Source: UBA1952 sp965246785
GTDB lineage: Bacteria > Bacteroidota > Bacteroidia > Chitinophagales > Chitinophagaceae
Reading direction: 5' to 3'
DNA: 64,000 nt
NCBI GenBank assembly: GCA_965246785.1
Contig: CBDFFM010000006.1
Location: 248,001-312,000 of the forward strand
A program made the translations under genes and the position numbers. Positions 7,626 through 16,128 of this stretch are shown here, in pieces; within the stretch, counting starts at the first letter, position 1; each line of letters begins with the position of its first letter. The notes under the pieces are model-generated. The model had not been told where the DNA came from and searched no databases. It saw nothing but the letters and a program-made list of their open reading frames with translations.

Positions 7626-9119
7626 ATGAAGCTTCTCTCCGCCGACCAAATCCGCCAGTGGGATGCCGCGACCATCGCTGCACAAGGCGTATCATCGCTG
7701 GAACTGATGGAGCGCGCTGCGAGCGCCTGCACGGAGTGGCTGACGGCGCACTACAGCACTGAAACGCCTTTTGTAATAGTCTGCGGCACGGGCAATAACG
7801 GCGGCGACGGCCTCGCCATCACCCGGCAGCTTTTAGCGAAGGGCTATGCAGCAATGGCAATGCTGGTGCGGCATACAGACGCGCTCTCGCCCGACTGTGA
7901 AGCGAACAGGGAACGTTTGGCAGCTTCCGCCGTTCAGGAATTGAGGCCTGGCAGTTTTCTTTCAGAATTACCGCACGAAATCATTGTAATAGACGCGCTT
8001 TTCGGAACCGGGCTGAACAGGCCGCTGGCTGGGTATGTGGCGGACTTTATCAGCAAGCTGAACGAGCTGCCCAATACAAAAATCGCCATAGACATTCCTT
8101 CCGGCCTGCCAGCGGACGGGCTCCCCCGGAAGAACGCGGAGATTCTGAAAGCAACGCATACCCTTACATTCCAGCAATACAAGCGTGGGATGCTGCACAA
8201 TGAAGGCGGCGCTTTTTGCGGCGAGGTGCACCTGCTGGACATTGGCCTGACGCCCGACTTTCTTCAAGAAGCAGACGCACATTGGCATACCGCCGATAAA
8301 GTAGAAATCCGACAGCGTTACCGACCGCGAGACCCGTTTAGCCACAAAGGCACACACGGTACAGCCTACATCATCGGCGGTAGCTACGGCTTGATTGGCG
8401 CGGCGCTTTTGGCGACGCAGGCTGCAGGCAGGGCAGGAGCGGGTAAGGTTCGGGCGCTGGTACCAGAGTGTGGCTACGGCGTTATTCAGGGCGGCGCGCC
8501 GGAGGCGATGTGCCGGACGAGCGGCGAGCGTCACTTAGAAGCAATGGAAGGTTGGGAGAGCGCAAAAGGCATCGGCATAGGGCCGGGATTGGGCACCGAG
8601 CATGCTACGGTAATGGCCTACAAGGCTTTCCTGGAGAAGATTGATAGGCCGGTTGTTTTAGACGCTGATGCTTTAAACATACTTGGCGAGCATCCCGAAT
8701 GGCTACAGCTTGTCCCGAAGCGCTCCATCCTCACACCGCACCCAAAGGAGCTTGAGCGGATGTTTGGAAAGACAGACAATTCTGCCGCCCGCGCGGAGCT
8801 GGTTCGGGAGAAGGCGATGGAACATGAGTTAGTCATCATCTCCAAAGACCGGCATACGCTGACGGCTTTCCCGGACGGGCGCTGCTTCTACAATATCTAT
8901 GGCAATGCCGGGCTGGCTACTGGCGGTTCAGGTGATGTGCTATGCGGCATTCTTACGGGATTATTGGCGCAGGGTTACGAGCCGGAAAGCGCCGCGCTGC
9001 TGGGCGTATATCTGCACGCCGTGGCCGGCGATACGGCGGCAGCTGTTACCGGCATGGAAGCTTTGGTAGCGGGCGATATTGTGGCTAACATTGGCCGCGC
9101 TTATTTGACGCTCGCTTAA
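7626..9119 (+). CDS. nnr: Bifunctional NAD(P)H-hydrate epimerase / ADP-dependent dehydratase
   Basis: The product is 497 residues with both repair domains fused. The YjeF-N epimerase domain (about 1-215) has the glycine-rich loop CGTGNNGGDGLA and the segment DALFGTGLNRPL. The ribokinase-like dehydratase domain (about 225-497) has GPGLGTE, DADALN and the signature ATGGSGDVLCGILTGLLAQG. It repairs the hydrated, inactive forms of NADH and NADPH. The ATG at 7626 gives the usual MKLLSADQIRQWD start. Confidence 0.95.
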   Translation: MKLLSADQIRQWDAATIAAQGVSSLELMERAASACTEWLTAHYSTETPFVIVCGTGNNGGDGLAITRQLLAKGYAAMAMLVRHTDALSPDCEANRERLAASAVQELRPGSFLSELPHEIIVIDALFGTGLNRPLAGYVADFISKLNELPNTKIAIDIPSGLPADGLPRKNAEILKATHTLTFQQYKRGMLHNEGGAFCGEVHLLDIGLTPDFLQEADAHWHTADKVEIRQRYRPRDPFSHKGTHGTAYIIGGSYGLIGAALLATQAAGRAGAGKVRALVPECGYGVIQGGAPEAMCRTSGERHLEAMEGWESAKGIGIGPGLGTEHATVMAYKAFLEKIDRPVVLDADALNILGEHPEWLQLVPKRSILTPHPKELERMFGKTDNSAARAELVREKAMEHELVIISKDRHTLTAFPDGRCFYNIYGNAGLATGGSGDVLCGILTGLLAQGYEPESAALLGVYLHAVAGDTAAAVTGMEALVAGDIVANIGRAYLTLA

Positions 9120-9152
9120 ACCGGGCCTGAAGTTTTTAGTCTGCTCTCTGTT

Positions 9153-10187
9153 ATGTTTACTCTTTCACAGCGCGCCGCCGCCCTGTTGTTTGCCGTTTTT
9201 TTATTAGAAAGTGGGCCGGCTCAAGCTAAGCGCAAGCCAGTTGACCCGAATTACATCCGGGAGTTTCCGGGCACCGTTACCGTTCGCACTTTTGCGGGGG
9301 AGAAAATCTCCGGCTTTGACCTTGTTGACAACAGTCGGAATGAGTCGCTGAAATACCGTCCCAACAACGTGCTGGGCATTGGCCTCGGCGTTACTATTCG
9401 CGGCCTCGGCATCAACATCAGCACGCGCCTGCCTGCACACGATACGAAGGACGATCTCTACGGCAAGACGCGCCAGCTTGACCTGCAGGTGCACCGCTAC
9501 CGCGGTAATTTTGCGCTGGACATTTACTTCCAGCGCTACAAGGGCTACCATCTTCAGGACAATTCCGCCGTCTCCGCCGTAGAAGGGCCAACGGCTTACC
9601 CATACTTCCCTGACCTACAGAACAACACCTTTGGCGCGACCGGGCTGTATGTGTTCAACGGCAAGCGCTTTTCCCTGCGCGCTCCAATCGACCAGCAGGA
9701 TTGGCAGATGCGCAGCGCCGGCTCCTGGCTGCTGGGCGGCTCGCTTTTCTCACACCTCATTGGCAACAATCATCAGACGCTGCTGCCACCCAATATGAAG
9801 CAGCCGGAGTTCATGGACGGGAGCCGGATAAGCAAGATTGACAATTACGGAGCAACTGTGAACCTCGGATATGGCTACAACTTCGTGTTGCACAGGCATT
9901 GGTTTGTCGGACTTCTGGCCGATGCGGGCGCTGGCGTGGGTTACAGCGAGGTGACCGACCAGGCCGGCTCCTCACACAAAGTAGGCTTGCAGCTAAATGC
10001 CGATGCGCGGCTGGCGTTTGGCTATAATGCTCAAAAGTGGTTCGCCGGCGTTTACGCCATCATTCATGCAGACCGTTACCAACTGCCGTATGCCGACAGC
10101 TACATCATCAGCAGTGAGGGCATTGCCCGCCTGACGATTGCCAGGAGGTTCGCTACGCGAAAGCGGGCTTTGGCGAAGCAGCCTTAG
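9153..10187 (+). CDS. DUF4421 family predicted outer-membrane protein
   Basis: The product is 344 residues with a signal peptide ending SGPAQA. The body matches my recollection of DUF4421: KYRPNNVLGIGLGVTIRGLG, then QLDLQVHRYRGNFALDIYFQ and later VNLGYGYNFV, with alternating strands typical of a beta-barrel. Function is unknown. It follows nnr by 33 bases on the same strand and may share its transcript. Its last codons overlap the repeat-encoded frame on the other strand. Confidence 0.75.
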   Translation: MFTLSQRAAALLFAVFLLESGPAQAKRKPVDPNYIREFPGTVTVRTFAGEKISGFDLVDNSRNESLKYRPNNVLGIGLGVTIRGLGINISTRLPAHDTKDDLYGKTRQLDLQVHRYRGNFALDIYFQRYKGYHLQDNSAVSAVEGPTAYPYFPDLQNNTFGATGLYVFNGKRFSLRAPIDQQDWQMRSAGSWLLGGSLFSHLIGNNHQTLLPPNMKQPEFMDGSRISKIDNYGATVNLGYGYNFVLHRHWFVGLLADAGAGVGYSEVTDQAGSSHKVGLQLNADARLAFGYNAQKWFAGVYAIIHADRYQLPYADSYIISSEGIARLTIARRFATRKRALAKQP

Positions 10188-10447
10188 CATTCATAGCCGA
10201 CAACCGGGATTTTGAATTGAAAATCTTCTTTTTTCAATTCAAAATCCTGCATTTTGGGTTCAAAATCCTGAATTTTCAATTCAAAATCCGGCATTTTTAA
10301 TTGAAAATCTCTCATTTTGAACCCAAAATGCAGGATTTTGCGTTCAAAATCCAGCATTTTGAATTGAAAATCCGATGTTTTGAATTGAAAATTGTGGATT
10401 TCCAATTCAAAATCCCTTTTTTCCAATTGAAAATTCGCTTTTTCCAA
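10184..10447 (-). CDS. Doubtful 87-residue frame spanning the 21-bp array
   Basis: Because 21 is a multiple of three, the repeat array leaves a minus-strand frame open. It reads as a seven-residue repeat of the type DFQFKMx / DFELKIx, about 11 times. It starts with ATG at 10447 and overlaps the end of the DUF4421 gene by four bases. I see no promoter and the other frames are similarly unconstrained, so it may simply be a by-product of the DNA repeat. If translated, it would be a highly charged, aromatic-periodic peptide. Confidence 0.2.
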   Translation of the reverse strand: MEKANFQLEKRDFELEIHNFQFKTSDFQFKMLDFERKILHFGFKMRDFQLKMPDFELKIQDFEPKMQDFELKKEDFQFKIPVVGYEC

Positions 10448-10456
10448 TTGGAAATC
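10205..10456. repeat. Tandem array, 12 x 21 bp, palindromic A/T core
   Basis: Twelve consecutive units of exactly 21 bases, without a single length change, share the core ATTTTsAATTsAAAAT (a near-perfect palindrome) plus a variable four- to five-base spacer. Examples are the units ending at 10225, 10246, 10267 and so on to 10456. Variants such as gggTTC versus GAAccc occur in opposite orientation in different units. The A- and T-tracts recur about every 10.5 bases, which predicts bent DNA. It fills most of the 318-base gap between the DUF4421 gene and the IS element. Confidence 0.95.
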
Positions 10457-10505
10457 GGATTTTACAATGATTAAAGCGCCGGGGCGGTGCTCCTCTATCC
10501 TACCA

Positions 10506-11578
10506 ACCTGAGTTCGGTTTAAGCGGCGATTAATAATTGCTGTTGTTGTTGGAAAGCGGCGATGAGCTTTGGGTTTGTTTCCTCGATATCTTTTCTGATA
10601 GAAGGCTTCTTGGGAAAGAAAGAATAAGCGGCTATGGCGCTCATCAGGTTCAGCAGAAAGCCGTTCAGAGAACGGTGCCTTGTATGCTCTACCTGGCAGA
10701 TATTCTTTAGCTCGTCATTGACCGTTTCTATCACTGAACGCTTGCGCAAGAGCAGCTTCTCTTCATTGCTCAGTGCCTTATCCTTCATGTTCCTTCGCAC
10801 TGCAGTTATAAGCTGGATGCCGTTGCCAAAGAGCATATCGGTAAGCGCTTTTGAGATGTAGCCCTTATCGCCGAAGAGCTTGCCAAACAGCTTCTCCGTA
10901 AGGGTAGTAATAGCCTTTGCATTCCGGTCATCTACATTGGCTTTACTCAGGTAGAAAGACAGAATCTCTCCCTTATCATTGATCACCAGGTGCAGCTTGA
11001 ATCCGTAGAACCAGCCCATAGTGCTCTTGCCAATTTTAGCTATGCCAGCAAAGGTTTTGTTGCGGCGGATGCGCTTGTTGTGACATACCCGAAGAACGGT
11101 AGAATCAATAAAGGAGATGCCGGTGCATTCGCCCCGGCAGCAGTGATGGAGAAAAAGCATAAAGGCCACTGCGCAGCGGTGGCTGAGCTCTACAAAGCGG
11201 TTGTAGGAGACAAGGTTGGGGAAGCTGTCTTTGAGATGAACGCAGGCGTATTGGGTGTAGAAGAACTTGAAGTTTCTGAATCCGCCGGAATGAAAAGCAA
11301 TGAGCATGGAAATGATTTCAGAATCGCACAGCGATGCTTTCCGGTTGCGGGTTTTGGTTCCATTCGAATGGTCGAGGAGCAATTGATGGATGGGGTGTTC
11401 GAAAAGCAGGCAGAAATCATCTACGGCAACGAAAATTTCGGTTACTTTGTCAGCGAATAGCGGTGTGTTCATTTTTGATGTGAGTTGTTTTTAGTCAATC
11501 ACCTATACATCAAAAACAACGCCGCTATTCGCTTTTTAAGCCACTACTTTTCCACAACTTCTTATCCCGAACTCAGGT
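10506..11578 (-). mobile_element. IS982-family insertion sequence, intact, with 5-bp target duplication
   Basis: The terminal inverted repeats begin ACCTGAGTTCGG at both ends (10506-10517 and complement 11567-11578); about 16 of the first 18 bases match. TACCA occurs directly outside both ends (10501-10505 and 11579-11583), a target-site duplication. The single transposase gene fills the element. It is inserted at the 3' end of nupC: the TIR supplies that gene's stop codon. Intact ends and an uninterrupted transposase suggest a recent insertion. Confidence 0.92.
10519..11472 (-). CDS. IS982-family transposase
   Basis: The product is 317 residues. The DDE catalytic triad appears as FIDST (Asp123), GDKGY (Asp202) and the C-terminal IETVND (Glu249). 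The block KSTMGWFYGFKLHLVIN is typical of IS982 transposases. The C-terminus ends in a poly-Gln run (AAFQQQQQLLIAA). The frame is complete, so the element is probably active. It occupies nearly all of the IS between the inverted repeats. Confidence 0.94.
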   Translation of the reverse strand: MNTPLFADKVTEIFVAVDDFCLLFEHPIHQLLLDHSNGTKTRNRKASLCDSEIISMLIAFHSGGFRNFKFFYTQYACVHLKDSFPNLVSYNRFVELSHRCAVAFMLFLHHCCRGECTGISFIDSTVLRVCHNKRIRRNKTFAGIAKIGKSTMGWFYGFKLHLVINDKGEILSFYLSKANVDDRNAKAITTLTEKLFGKLFGDKGYISKALTDMLFGNGIQLITAVRRNMKDKALSNEEKLLLRKRSVIETVNDELKNICQVEHTRHRSLNGFLLNLMSAIAAYSFFPKKPSIRKDIEETNPKLIAAFQQQQQLLIAA

Positions 11579-12841
11579 TACCAGCAATCCTGCAATGGTG
11601 GCGGAGAGGTAAGAGGCCAGCGTGCCGCATAGCAGCGCCTTCATACCCAGCTTCGCCAGGTCTGCACGACGTTCAGGTGCTAAGGCCCCGATGCCGCCAA
11701 TCTGCATCCCGACGGAGGAAAAATTGGCGAAGCCGCAAATGGCGACGGTGATGATGGTGAGGCCCTTTGGCGTAACGATGGGCAGCTCGTGGGAAGTGAG
11801 CTTTGAGAAGGCGACAAACTCGTTGATGGTGATTTTCTGGCCGAGCAGTGTCGCGGCGTTGCTCACATCCTTCCCCGGCACGCCCATGGCCCAGGCGAAG
11901 GGGTAGAAGATTTTGCCGAAGATGTAATTGAGGCTCAGGTTAAGATTGGGGCTGAAGATGTGGCCGATGTGTACCAGAATCCAATCAATCATAGCGATGA
12001 GTGCGATGAAGCCGATGAGCATCGCGATGACATTCATGGCAATCTTCCAGCCGTCGGCAGCGCCGTGGGAGATGGCGTCAATGAGATTGCTATAACCGCT
12101 TTTTACTTCCAGCTTCACCGTGGCCATCGTCGGAGATTCCTCCGTTTCCGGGAAGACGATTTTGGAAATAACAAGCGCGCCCGGCGCGGCCATCAGCGAT
12201 GCGGCAATGAGCTGCGGGGCAATGTTCAGCCCTGCACGAAGGCCCATATTCGCATAGACAATCAGGATGCCGCCTGCAATGCAGGCGAGGCTGCCGCTCA
12301 TGGATGCGAGCAGCTCGGAAGCGGTCATCGTAGCGAGGTAAGGGCGGATCATTACCTGCGCTTCCACCTGCCCCACGAAGGCGGAGGCTACATTGCTCAG
12401 GGCCTCCGCGCCGCTCACGCGCATCACCCAGTTCATAGCCCGCGCAATGACGGCGACAATACGCTGCATGATGCCGAGGTAGTAGAAAATGGCGACAAGT
12501 ACGCAGACGAGGATGATGGTGGCGGTGATGTTGAAGGCAAAAACGAAAGTGCCCGGCGCGGAATAGTTCACCACTTGCCCGGTAAAGTCAAACGCTCCGA
12601 TACCGCCCCAGACGAAGTTGGCACCCTGCTTGGCGAAGCCTTCAATCTTCTCCATGCCTTTGCCGAGGTATTGGAAGAAGGCGTTGACGACCGGCACTTT
12701 AAAGACAAGCAGCGCAATCACAATCTGCAGGGCCAGCCCGCTGAGGACGAGGCGGAGATTGATGCGGCGTTTATTATTAGAGCAGAGAAAGGCAATGCCG
12801 AGGATTAGGGCGATGCCGATAAGGCCGGTGAAGCGTTGCAT
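11573..12841 (-). CDS. nupC: Concentrative nucleoside transporter, NupC family
   Basis: The product is 422 residues with about ten hydrophobic helices. It has CNT-family blocks including VSGAEALSNVASAFVGQVEA and the substrate region TLLGQKITINEFVAF. CNT proteins import nucleosides using a Na+ or H+ gradient at the inner membrane. The gene now ends IAGLLVT with a TGA that lies inside the IS982 inverted repeat. Removing the IS and one copy of TACCA restores ...IAGLLVG and a TAG at 10495-10497. The insertion changed only the last residue and probably left the transporter functional, though any native terminator was displaced. Confidence 0.92.
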   Translation of the reverse strand: MQRFTGLIGIALILGIAFLCSNNKRRINLRLVLSGLALQIVIALLVFKVPVVNAFFQYLGKGMEKIEGFAKQGANFVWGGIGAFDFTGQVVNYSAPGTFVFAFNITATIILVCVLVAIFYYLGIMQRIVAVIARAMNWVMRVSGAEALSNVASAFVGQVEAQVMIRPYLATMTASELLASMSGSLACIAGGILIVYANMGLRAGLNIAPQLIAASLMAAPGALVISKIVFPETEESPTMATVKLEVKSGYSNLIDAISHGAADGWKIAMNVIAMLIGFIALIAMIDWILVHIGHIFSPNLNLSLNYIFGKIFYPFAWAMGVPGKDVSNAATLLGQKITINEFVAFSKLTSHELPIVTPKGLTIITVAICGFANFSSVGMQIGGIGALAPERRADLAKLGMKALLCGTLASYLSATIAGLLVT

Positions 12842-12883
12842 AAGTAGCGGGCGCTAAAGATAATGGCTGCGCTAAACAGAAGC

Positions 12884-12891
12884 TACCTTTG
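12884..12891 (+). promoter_or_regulatory. Candidate -7 box TACCTTTG for rimM
   Basis: TACCTTTG fits TAnnTTTG and ends seven bases before the rimM ATG at 12899. Transcription would start at about the start codon, giving a leaderless rimM-trmD-rplS mRNA. It argues for the ATG at 12899 over the longer frame opening at 12863. Confidence 0.5.
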
Positions 12892-12898
12892 CCTGCTC

Positions 12899-13408
12899 AT
12901 GATACGGGTAGGAAAAATAGTAGCCACGCACGGCCTTGCCGGCGACCTGATTGTAACGCACGTAACCGGCAAAAAGGCTTGGCTCAAACCCGGCGATGTC
13001 CTCTTCGTGGCCATCCGTAAAGGCAGCCATATCCCGCACTTCGTTTCTAAGATAAAATCAGCGACGGAAGAAGAAATAGTCCTCCACTTTGAAGAAACGG
13101 AAGCAGTGGAAGCGGCTAAAAAGCTTGTAGGAAAAGAAGTGTTCGTAGCCGAAGACATCCTCGCCAAAAGCGGCGCAGAAGACAGCCCGCTTCTCTGGAT
13201 AGGCTTTGAAGCCATTGACGAAACTGCCGGTTCCCTCGGCCCGATAGAAGACATCTACCAGACGGCCCAGCAATGGCTCGCCACCATTCACATTGAAGGA
13301 AAAGAAGCCCTGCTTCCCCTTATTGACCAAACGCTGAAAAAGGTTGACCTAAAAAAGAAGCAAGTACATCTCACCCTTCCCGAAGGGCTGCTGGACATTT
13401 ATCGCTAA
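12899..13408 (+). CDS. rimM: Ribosome maturation factor RimM
   Basis: The product is 169 residues. The N-terminal half has the RimM barrel start MIRVGKIVATHGLAGDLIV, and the C-terminal PRC-like domain has the segment LLPLIDQTLKKVDL followed by GLLDIYR. RimM assists 30S head assembly by binding S19. It is followed by trmD after 19 bases and then rplS, the conserved order, but rpsP, the usual first gene, is absent here because the divergent nupC lies upstream. The frame is open to 12863, but the conserved start is at 12899. Confidence 0.92.
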   Translation: MIRVGKIVATHGLAGDLIVTHVTGKKAWLKPGDVLFVAIRKGSHIPHFVSKIKSATEEEIVLHFEETEAVEAAKKLVGKEVFVAEDILAKSGAEDSPLLWIGFEAIDETAGSLGPIEDIYQTAQQWLATIHIEGKEALLPLIDQTLKKVDLKKKQVHLTLPEGLLDIYR

Positions 13409-13427
13409 AAAGATTCAACGCTTCACC

Positions 13428-14126
13428 GTGCTCCGCATAGACATTATCTCCGTAGTCCCCGACCTGCTCCAGTCCCCGTTCAGCCACTCTATCATGAAGC
13501 GTGCCCAGCAACGCGGACTGCTGGAAGTGGTAGTGTACAATCTACGCGACCACACGCCCTACAAGCACGGCCAGGTGGACGACTATCAGTTCGGCGGCGG
13601 CGCGGGCATGGTGATGATGCCGGAACCGCTGGCGGTTTTAATTGAAAAACTGCAAGCGGAGCGCCAATACGGTGAAATCATCTTCCTGACACCAGATGGA
13701 GAGACCTTTAAGCAGCAAACGGCTAACCGACTGAGTCTCAAAGAGAATCTGCTCCTCATTTGCGGCCACTACAAAGGCATTGACGACCGTATCCGCCAGA
13801 AATTCGTAACGCTGGAGCTTTCCATCGGCGATTATGTGCTCAGCGGCGGTGAGCTGGCGGCGGCGGTGGTTGTAGATGCCATTGGCCGCCTTATTCCTGG
13901 CGTGCTGAATGACGAAACCTCCGCGCTACTGGATTCTTTCCAAGATGGCCTACTGGCCCCGCCCGTTTACACCCGCCCGGCGGAATGGCGCGGCGTGGAT
14001 GTGCCCGAAATCCTGCTTTGCGGCGACCCGAAGAAGGTGGACGCCTGGCGGCACGAGGAGGCGCTGAAGCGCACAGAGCAGCGCAGGCCGGATTTGCTTT
14101 CTGACGATATGCTTGGGAAGACTTAG
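13428..14126 (+). CDS. trmD: tRNA (guanine-37-N1)-methyltransferase
   Basis: The product is 232 residues, starting with GTG (LRIDIISVVPDLL). It has the SPOUT trefoil-knot block LICGHYKGIDDRIRQ and the binding loop SIGDYVLSGGELAA, plus the YGGGAGMVM-like segment FGGGAGMVMMPEPL. TrmD places m1G37 in tRNAs to prevent +1 frameshifting and is essential in most bacteria. It lies between rimM and rplS in the expected operon. Confidence 0.95.
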   Translation: MLRIDIISVVPDLLQSPFSHSIMKRAQQRGLLEVVVYNLRDHTPYKHGQVDDYQFGGGAGMVMMPEPLAVLIEKLQAERQYGEIIFLTPDGETFKQQTANRLSLKENLLLICGHYKGIDDRIRQKFVTLELSIGDYVLSGGELAAAVVVDAIGRLIPGVLNDETSALLDSFQDGLLAPPVYTRPAEWRGVDVPEILLCGDPKKVDAWRHEEALKRTEQRRPDLLSDDMLGKT

Positions 14127-14238
14127 AACCAGAATTTTTAGGATTAGACAGATTCGCCTGTTGTGGACGTGGATAATCAAAAAAATCCTGCAAATCCTCA
14201 TTCTTTCCCTTATTTTTGCCGCCCAAACTGATACAGCC

Positions 14239-14616
14239 ATGGACGCAATCGCATTTATCCACGAGCAAATGAGCCCCGCACGCCAGCTCCCCGACTTTAA
14301 AGCCGGTGATAACGTGACGGTTAACTATAAAATTATTGAAGGTACTAAGGAGCGTATTCAAAGCTTTAAAGGCGACGTTATCAAGCGTCAGGGTCGTGGG
14401 GCCACACAAACGTTCACCGTGCGTAAGATTAGCGATGGCATCGGTGTGGAGCGTCTTTTTCCACTGCTTTCCCCGAACATTGACTCTATCATTCTCAATA
14501 AGAAGGGCCGTGTAAAGCGCGCCAAGCTTTATTACCTGCGTGAGCGCAGTGGCAAGAGTGCCCGTATTAAGGAGAAGAAGCAGGCTGTTGTCCAAAAGGT
14601 TTCTGCTACAGTTTAA
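14239..14616 (+). CDS. rplS: 50S ribosomal protein L19
   Basis: The product is 125 residues. Diagnostic segments are LPDFKAGDNVTVNYKI, ERIQSFKGDVIKRQG and the C-terminal KRAKLYYLRERSGKSARIKE. The open frame extends to 14113, but MDAIAFIHEQM at 14239 is the conserved start, 112 bases after trmD. A strong intrinsic terminator follows. Confidence 0.95.
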   Translation: MDAIAFIHEQMSPARQLPDFKAGDNVTVNYKIIEGTKERIQSFKGDVIKRQGRGATQTFTVRKISDGIGVERLFPLLSPNIDSIILNKKGRVKRAKLYYLRERSGKSARIKEKKQAVVQKVSATV

Positions 14617-14644
14617 GATATTTTTGAATATTTTTAATTTATTG

Positions 14645-14671
14645 AAAAGGCGTGCGATGAGCACGCCTTTT
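14645..14671 (+). terminator. Intrinsic terminator after rplS
   Basis: AAAAGGCGTGC pairs perfectly with GCACGCCTTTT across a five-base loop and is followed by GCTTTTT. It ends the rimM-trmD-rplS transcript. Confidence 0.85.
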
Positions 14672-14803
14672 GCTTTTTAACCATTGGTATTTGAGGTTTT
14701 TTAACCTATGCCGGCACTGAACTATTACTCCAATGTTTCCAAACACGCTGCGTAAACAGTTTGACACTGCGGGCGCGTAATTGTGAACTCAAAAACCAGA
14801 ATC

Positions 14804-15049
14804 ATGAAAAAGCTCATTGTAATGGTATGCGCACTTGGACTAATGGCAGCCACCCCTTTTGACGCCAGTGCACGCAAACATTGGAGCCGCAAGGCAAAGG
14901 GCACGGCCATAGGCGCTGGTGCGGGCGCGGTTGTAGGCGGAGTGGCTGGCGGCGGAAAGGGCGCAGCCATTGGCGCGGCAGCCGGGGCCGGAACCGGCTA
15001 TCTCATTGGCCGTCATAAGGACAGGAAGCACGGCCGTATATATCGTTAA
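14804..15049 (+). CDS. Small glycine-zipper protein
   Basis: The product is 81 residues. A signal peptide (MKKLIVMVCALGLMAATPFDA) is followed by a basic patch (RKHWSRKAKG) and a glycine-zipper run with GxxxG spacing (AIGAGAGAVVGGVAGGG, then AIGAAAGAGTGYLIG). The tail is very basic (RHKDRKHGRIYR). Such YMGG/OmpA-like zipper proteins insert into or line up along membranes, but the function is unknown. The upstream in-frame ATG at 14783 would spoil the signal peptide, so the start at 14804 is preferred. An unusual hairpin follows at 15071. Confidence 0.75.
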   Translation: MKKLIVMVCALGLMAATPFDASARKHWSRKAKGTAIGAGAGAVVGGVAGGGKGAAIGAAAGAGTGYLIGRHKDRKHGRIYR

Positions 15050-15070
15050 GCTGTTTTGGAATGACATTAC

Positions 15071-15108
15071 GCATAAGAAATGGAGGCTTCGGTCTCCTTT
15101 TCTTATGC
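15071..15108 (+). terminator. Stem-loop after the glycine-zipper gene
   Basis: GCATAAGAAA pairs with TTTCTTATGC, and GGAG with CTCC inside it, around a short CTTCGG-containing loop. No U-run follows, so it is either a weak terminator or an mRNA-stabilising 3' hairpin. Confidence 0.55.
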
Positions 15109-15177
15109 GCGGCACTGGCGTAGTTTTTAATCAAGCCGTAAGCGTACAATATATTTACGCCTCAATCCATCGCTACT

Positions 15178-16128
15178 ATGTCCAAAGAAGCTCGCATCGG
15201 CCTGCTTGTCGCTTTATCTATTCTGGTTTTCTTCGCCGGTTTTTACTTTCTGAAAGGTTCCAGCATCTTTTCAAATGAGTATGAATACCACGCCTACTAT
15301 GATAATGTACAAGGACTTCAGCCTTCGGCGGCTGTTCAGATTCATGGGCTTCAGGTTGGTAAAGTATCCTCCATCAATCTGAACCGCGCCCAGTTGGGCA
15401 GCCCGATAGATGTGGTCATTGCCATCAATAAAAAGACGCGGCTGCCGCGCGGCACTGTGGCAAAGCTGACATCGCTGGACTTGCTGGGTACCAAAGGCGT
15501 AACGCTTGACTTGGGCACTTCATCGGAACTGGTTGAAGATGATGAGAAGCTGCCATCAGGCGTGGAAGGCGGAATCGTAGATAAAATATCGGTTGAGGTA
15601 ACTCCGCTGCTGCAAGACGTGCGTAAGGTGGTGAACAGCATAGATTCCGTGCTGCTGAGCGTAAATGACATTTTCTCACCCCAGGCCCGTACTGATTTAC
15701 AACAAAGCATAGCCGGCCTGCACACGACAATGGATAATTTCTCAGGCCTTTCCGGCAAGCTGAATGGCCAAAGCGCCGCCCTGAGCCGTGTTATTCAGAA
15801 TGCAGATAAAATCACCGGCGACATTGCCAAAGGCAATTTAGACCAGACAATGGCCAACCTGCGCGCCACGTCCGACAAGCTTTCGCGCGCGCCGATTGAC
15901 GAGACTGTACGCAATGTGGATGAGATGGCGAATAGCTTAAAGGCTATCGTGGCGAAGATTAATAATAATGAAGGCAGCCTTGGCCTCCTTGTAAATGACA
16001 AGAACCTGTACAACAACCTGAATTCAACCCTCGCTGACTTCAGCAAGCTGTCTTCCGACCTGAAGGCACACCCGAGCCGCTACATTAACCTCACCGTATT
16101 TGGCCGCAAGGCGCGGGTGGGCGAATAG
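15178..16128 (+). CDS. MlaD/MCE family lipid-transport substrate-binding protein
   Basis: The product is 316 residues. One N-terminal membrane anchor (IGLLVALSILVFFAGFYFL) is followed by an MCE domain (about 35-115: YYDNVQGLQPSAAVQIHGLQVGKV) and a long helical C-terminal part with repeated NADKITGDIAKGN-like segments. MCE proteins carry phospholipids between membranes. The ABC ATPase and permease that normally precede mlaD are not in the gap upstream. It is followed by the OstA-like gene, giving an envelope-biogenesis context. Confidence 0.88.
   Translation: MSKEARIGLLVALSILVFFAGFYFLKGSSIFSNEYEYHAYYDNVQGLQPSAAVQIHGLQVGKVSSINLNRAQLGSPIDVVIAINKKTRLPRGTVAKLTSLDLLGTKGVTLDLGTSSELVEDDEKLPSGVEGGIVDKISVEVTPLLQDVRKVVNSIDSVLLSVNDIFSPQARTDLQQSIAGLHTTMDNFSGLSGKLNGQSAALSRVIQNADKITGDIAKGNLDQTMANLRATSDKLSRAPIDETVRNVDEMANSLKAIVAKINNNEGSLGLLVNDKNLYNNLNSTLADFSKLSSDLKAHPSRYINLTVFGRKARVGE

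Noticed and set aside
10205..10456. Possible CRISPR array at the 21-bp repeat
   Set aside because: There are no unique spacers of regular length between conserved repeats, units are contiguous and vary along their length, and no cas genes are present.
11960..12808. Plus-strand frame of 282 codons rich in His, Asp and Glu
   Set aside because: It is the reverse reading of the hydrophobic nupC gene, which explains its polar composition.
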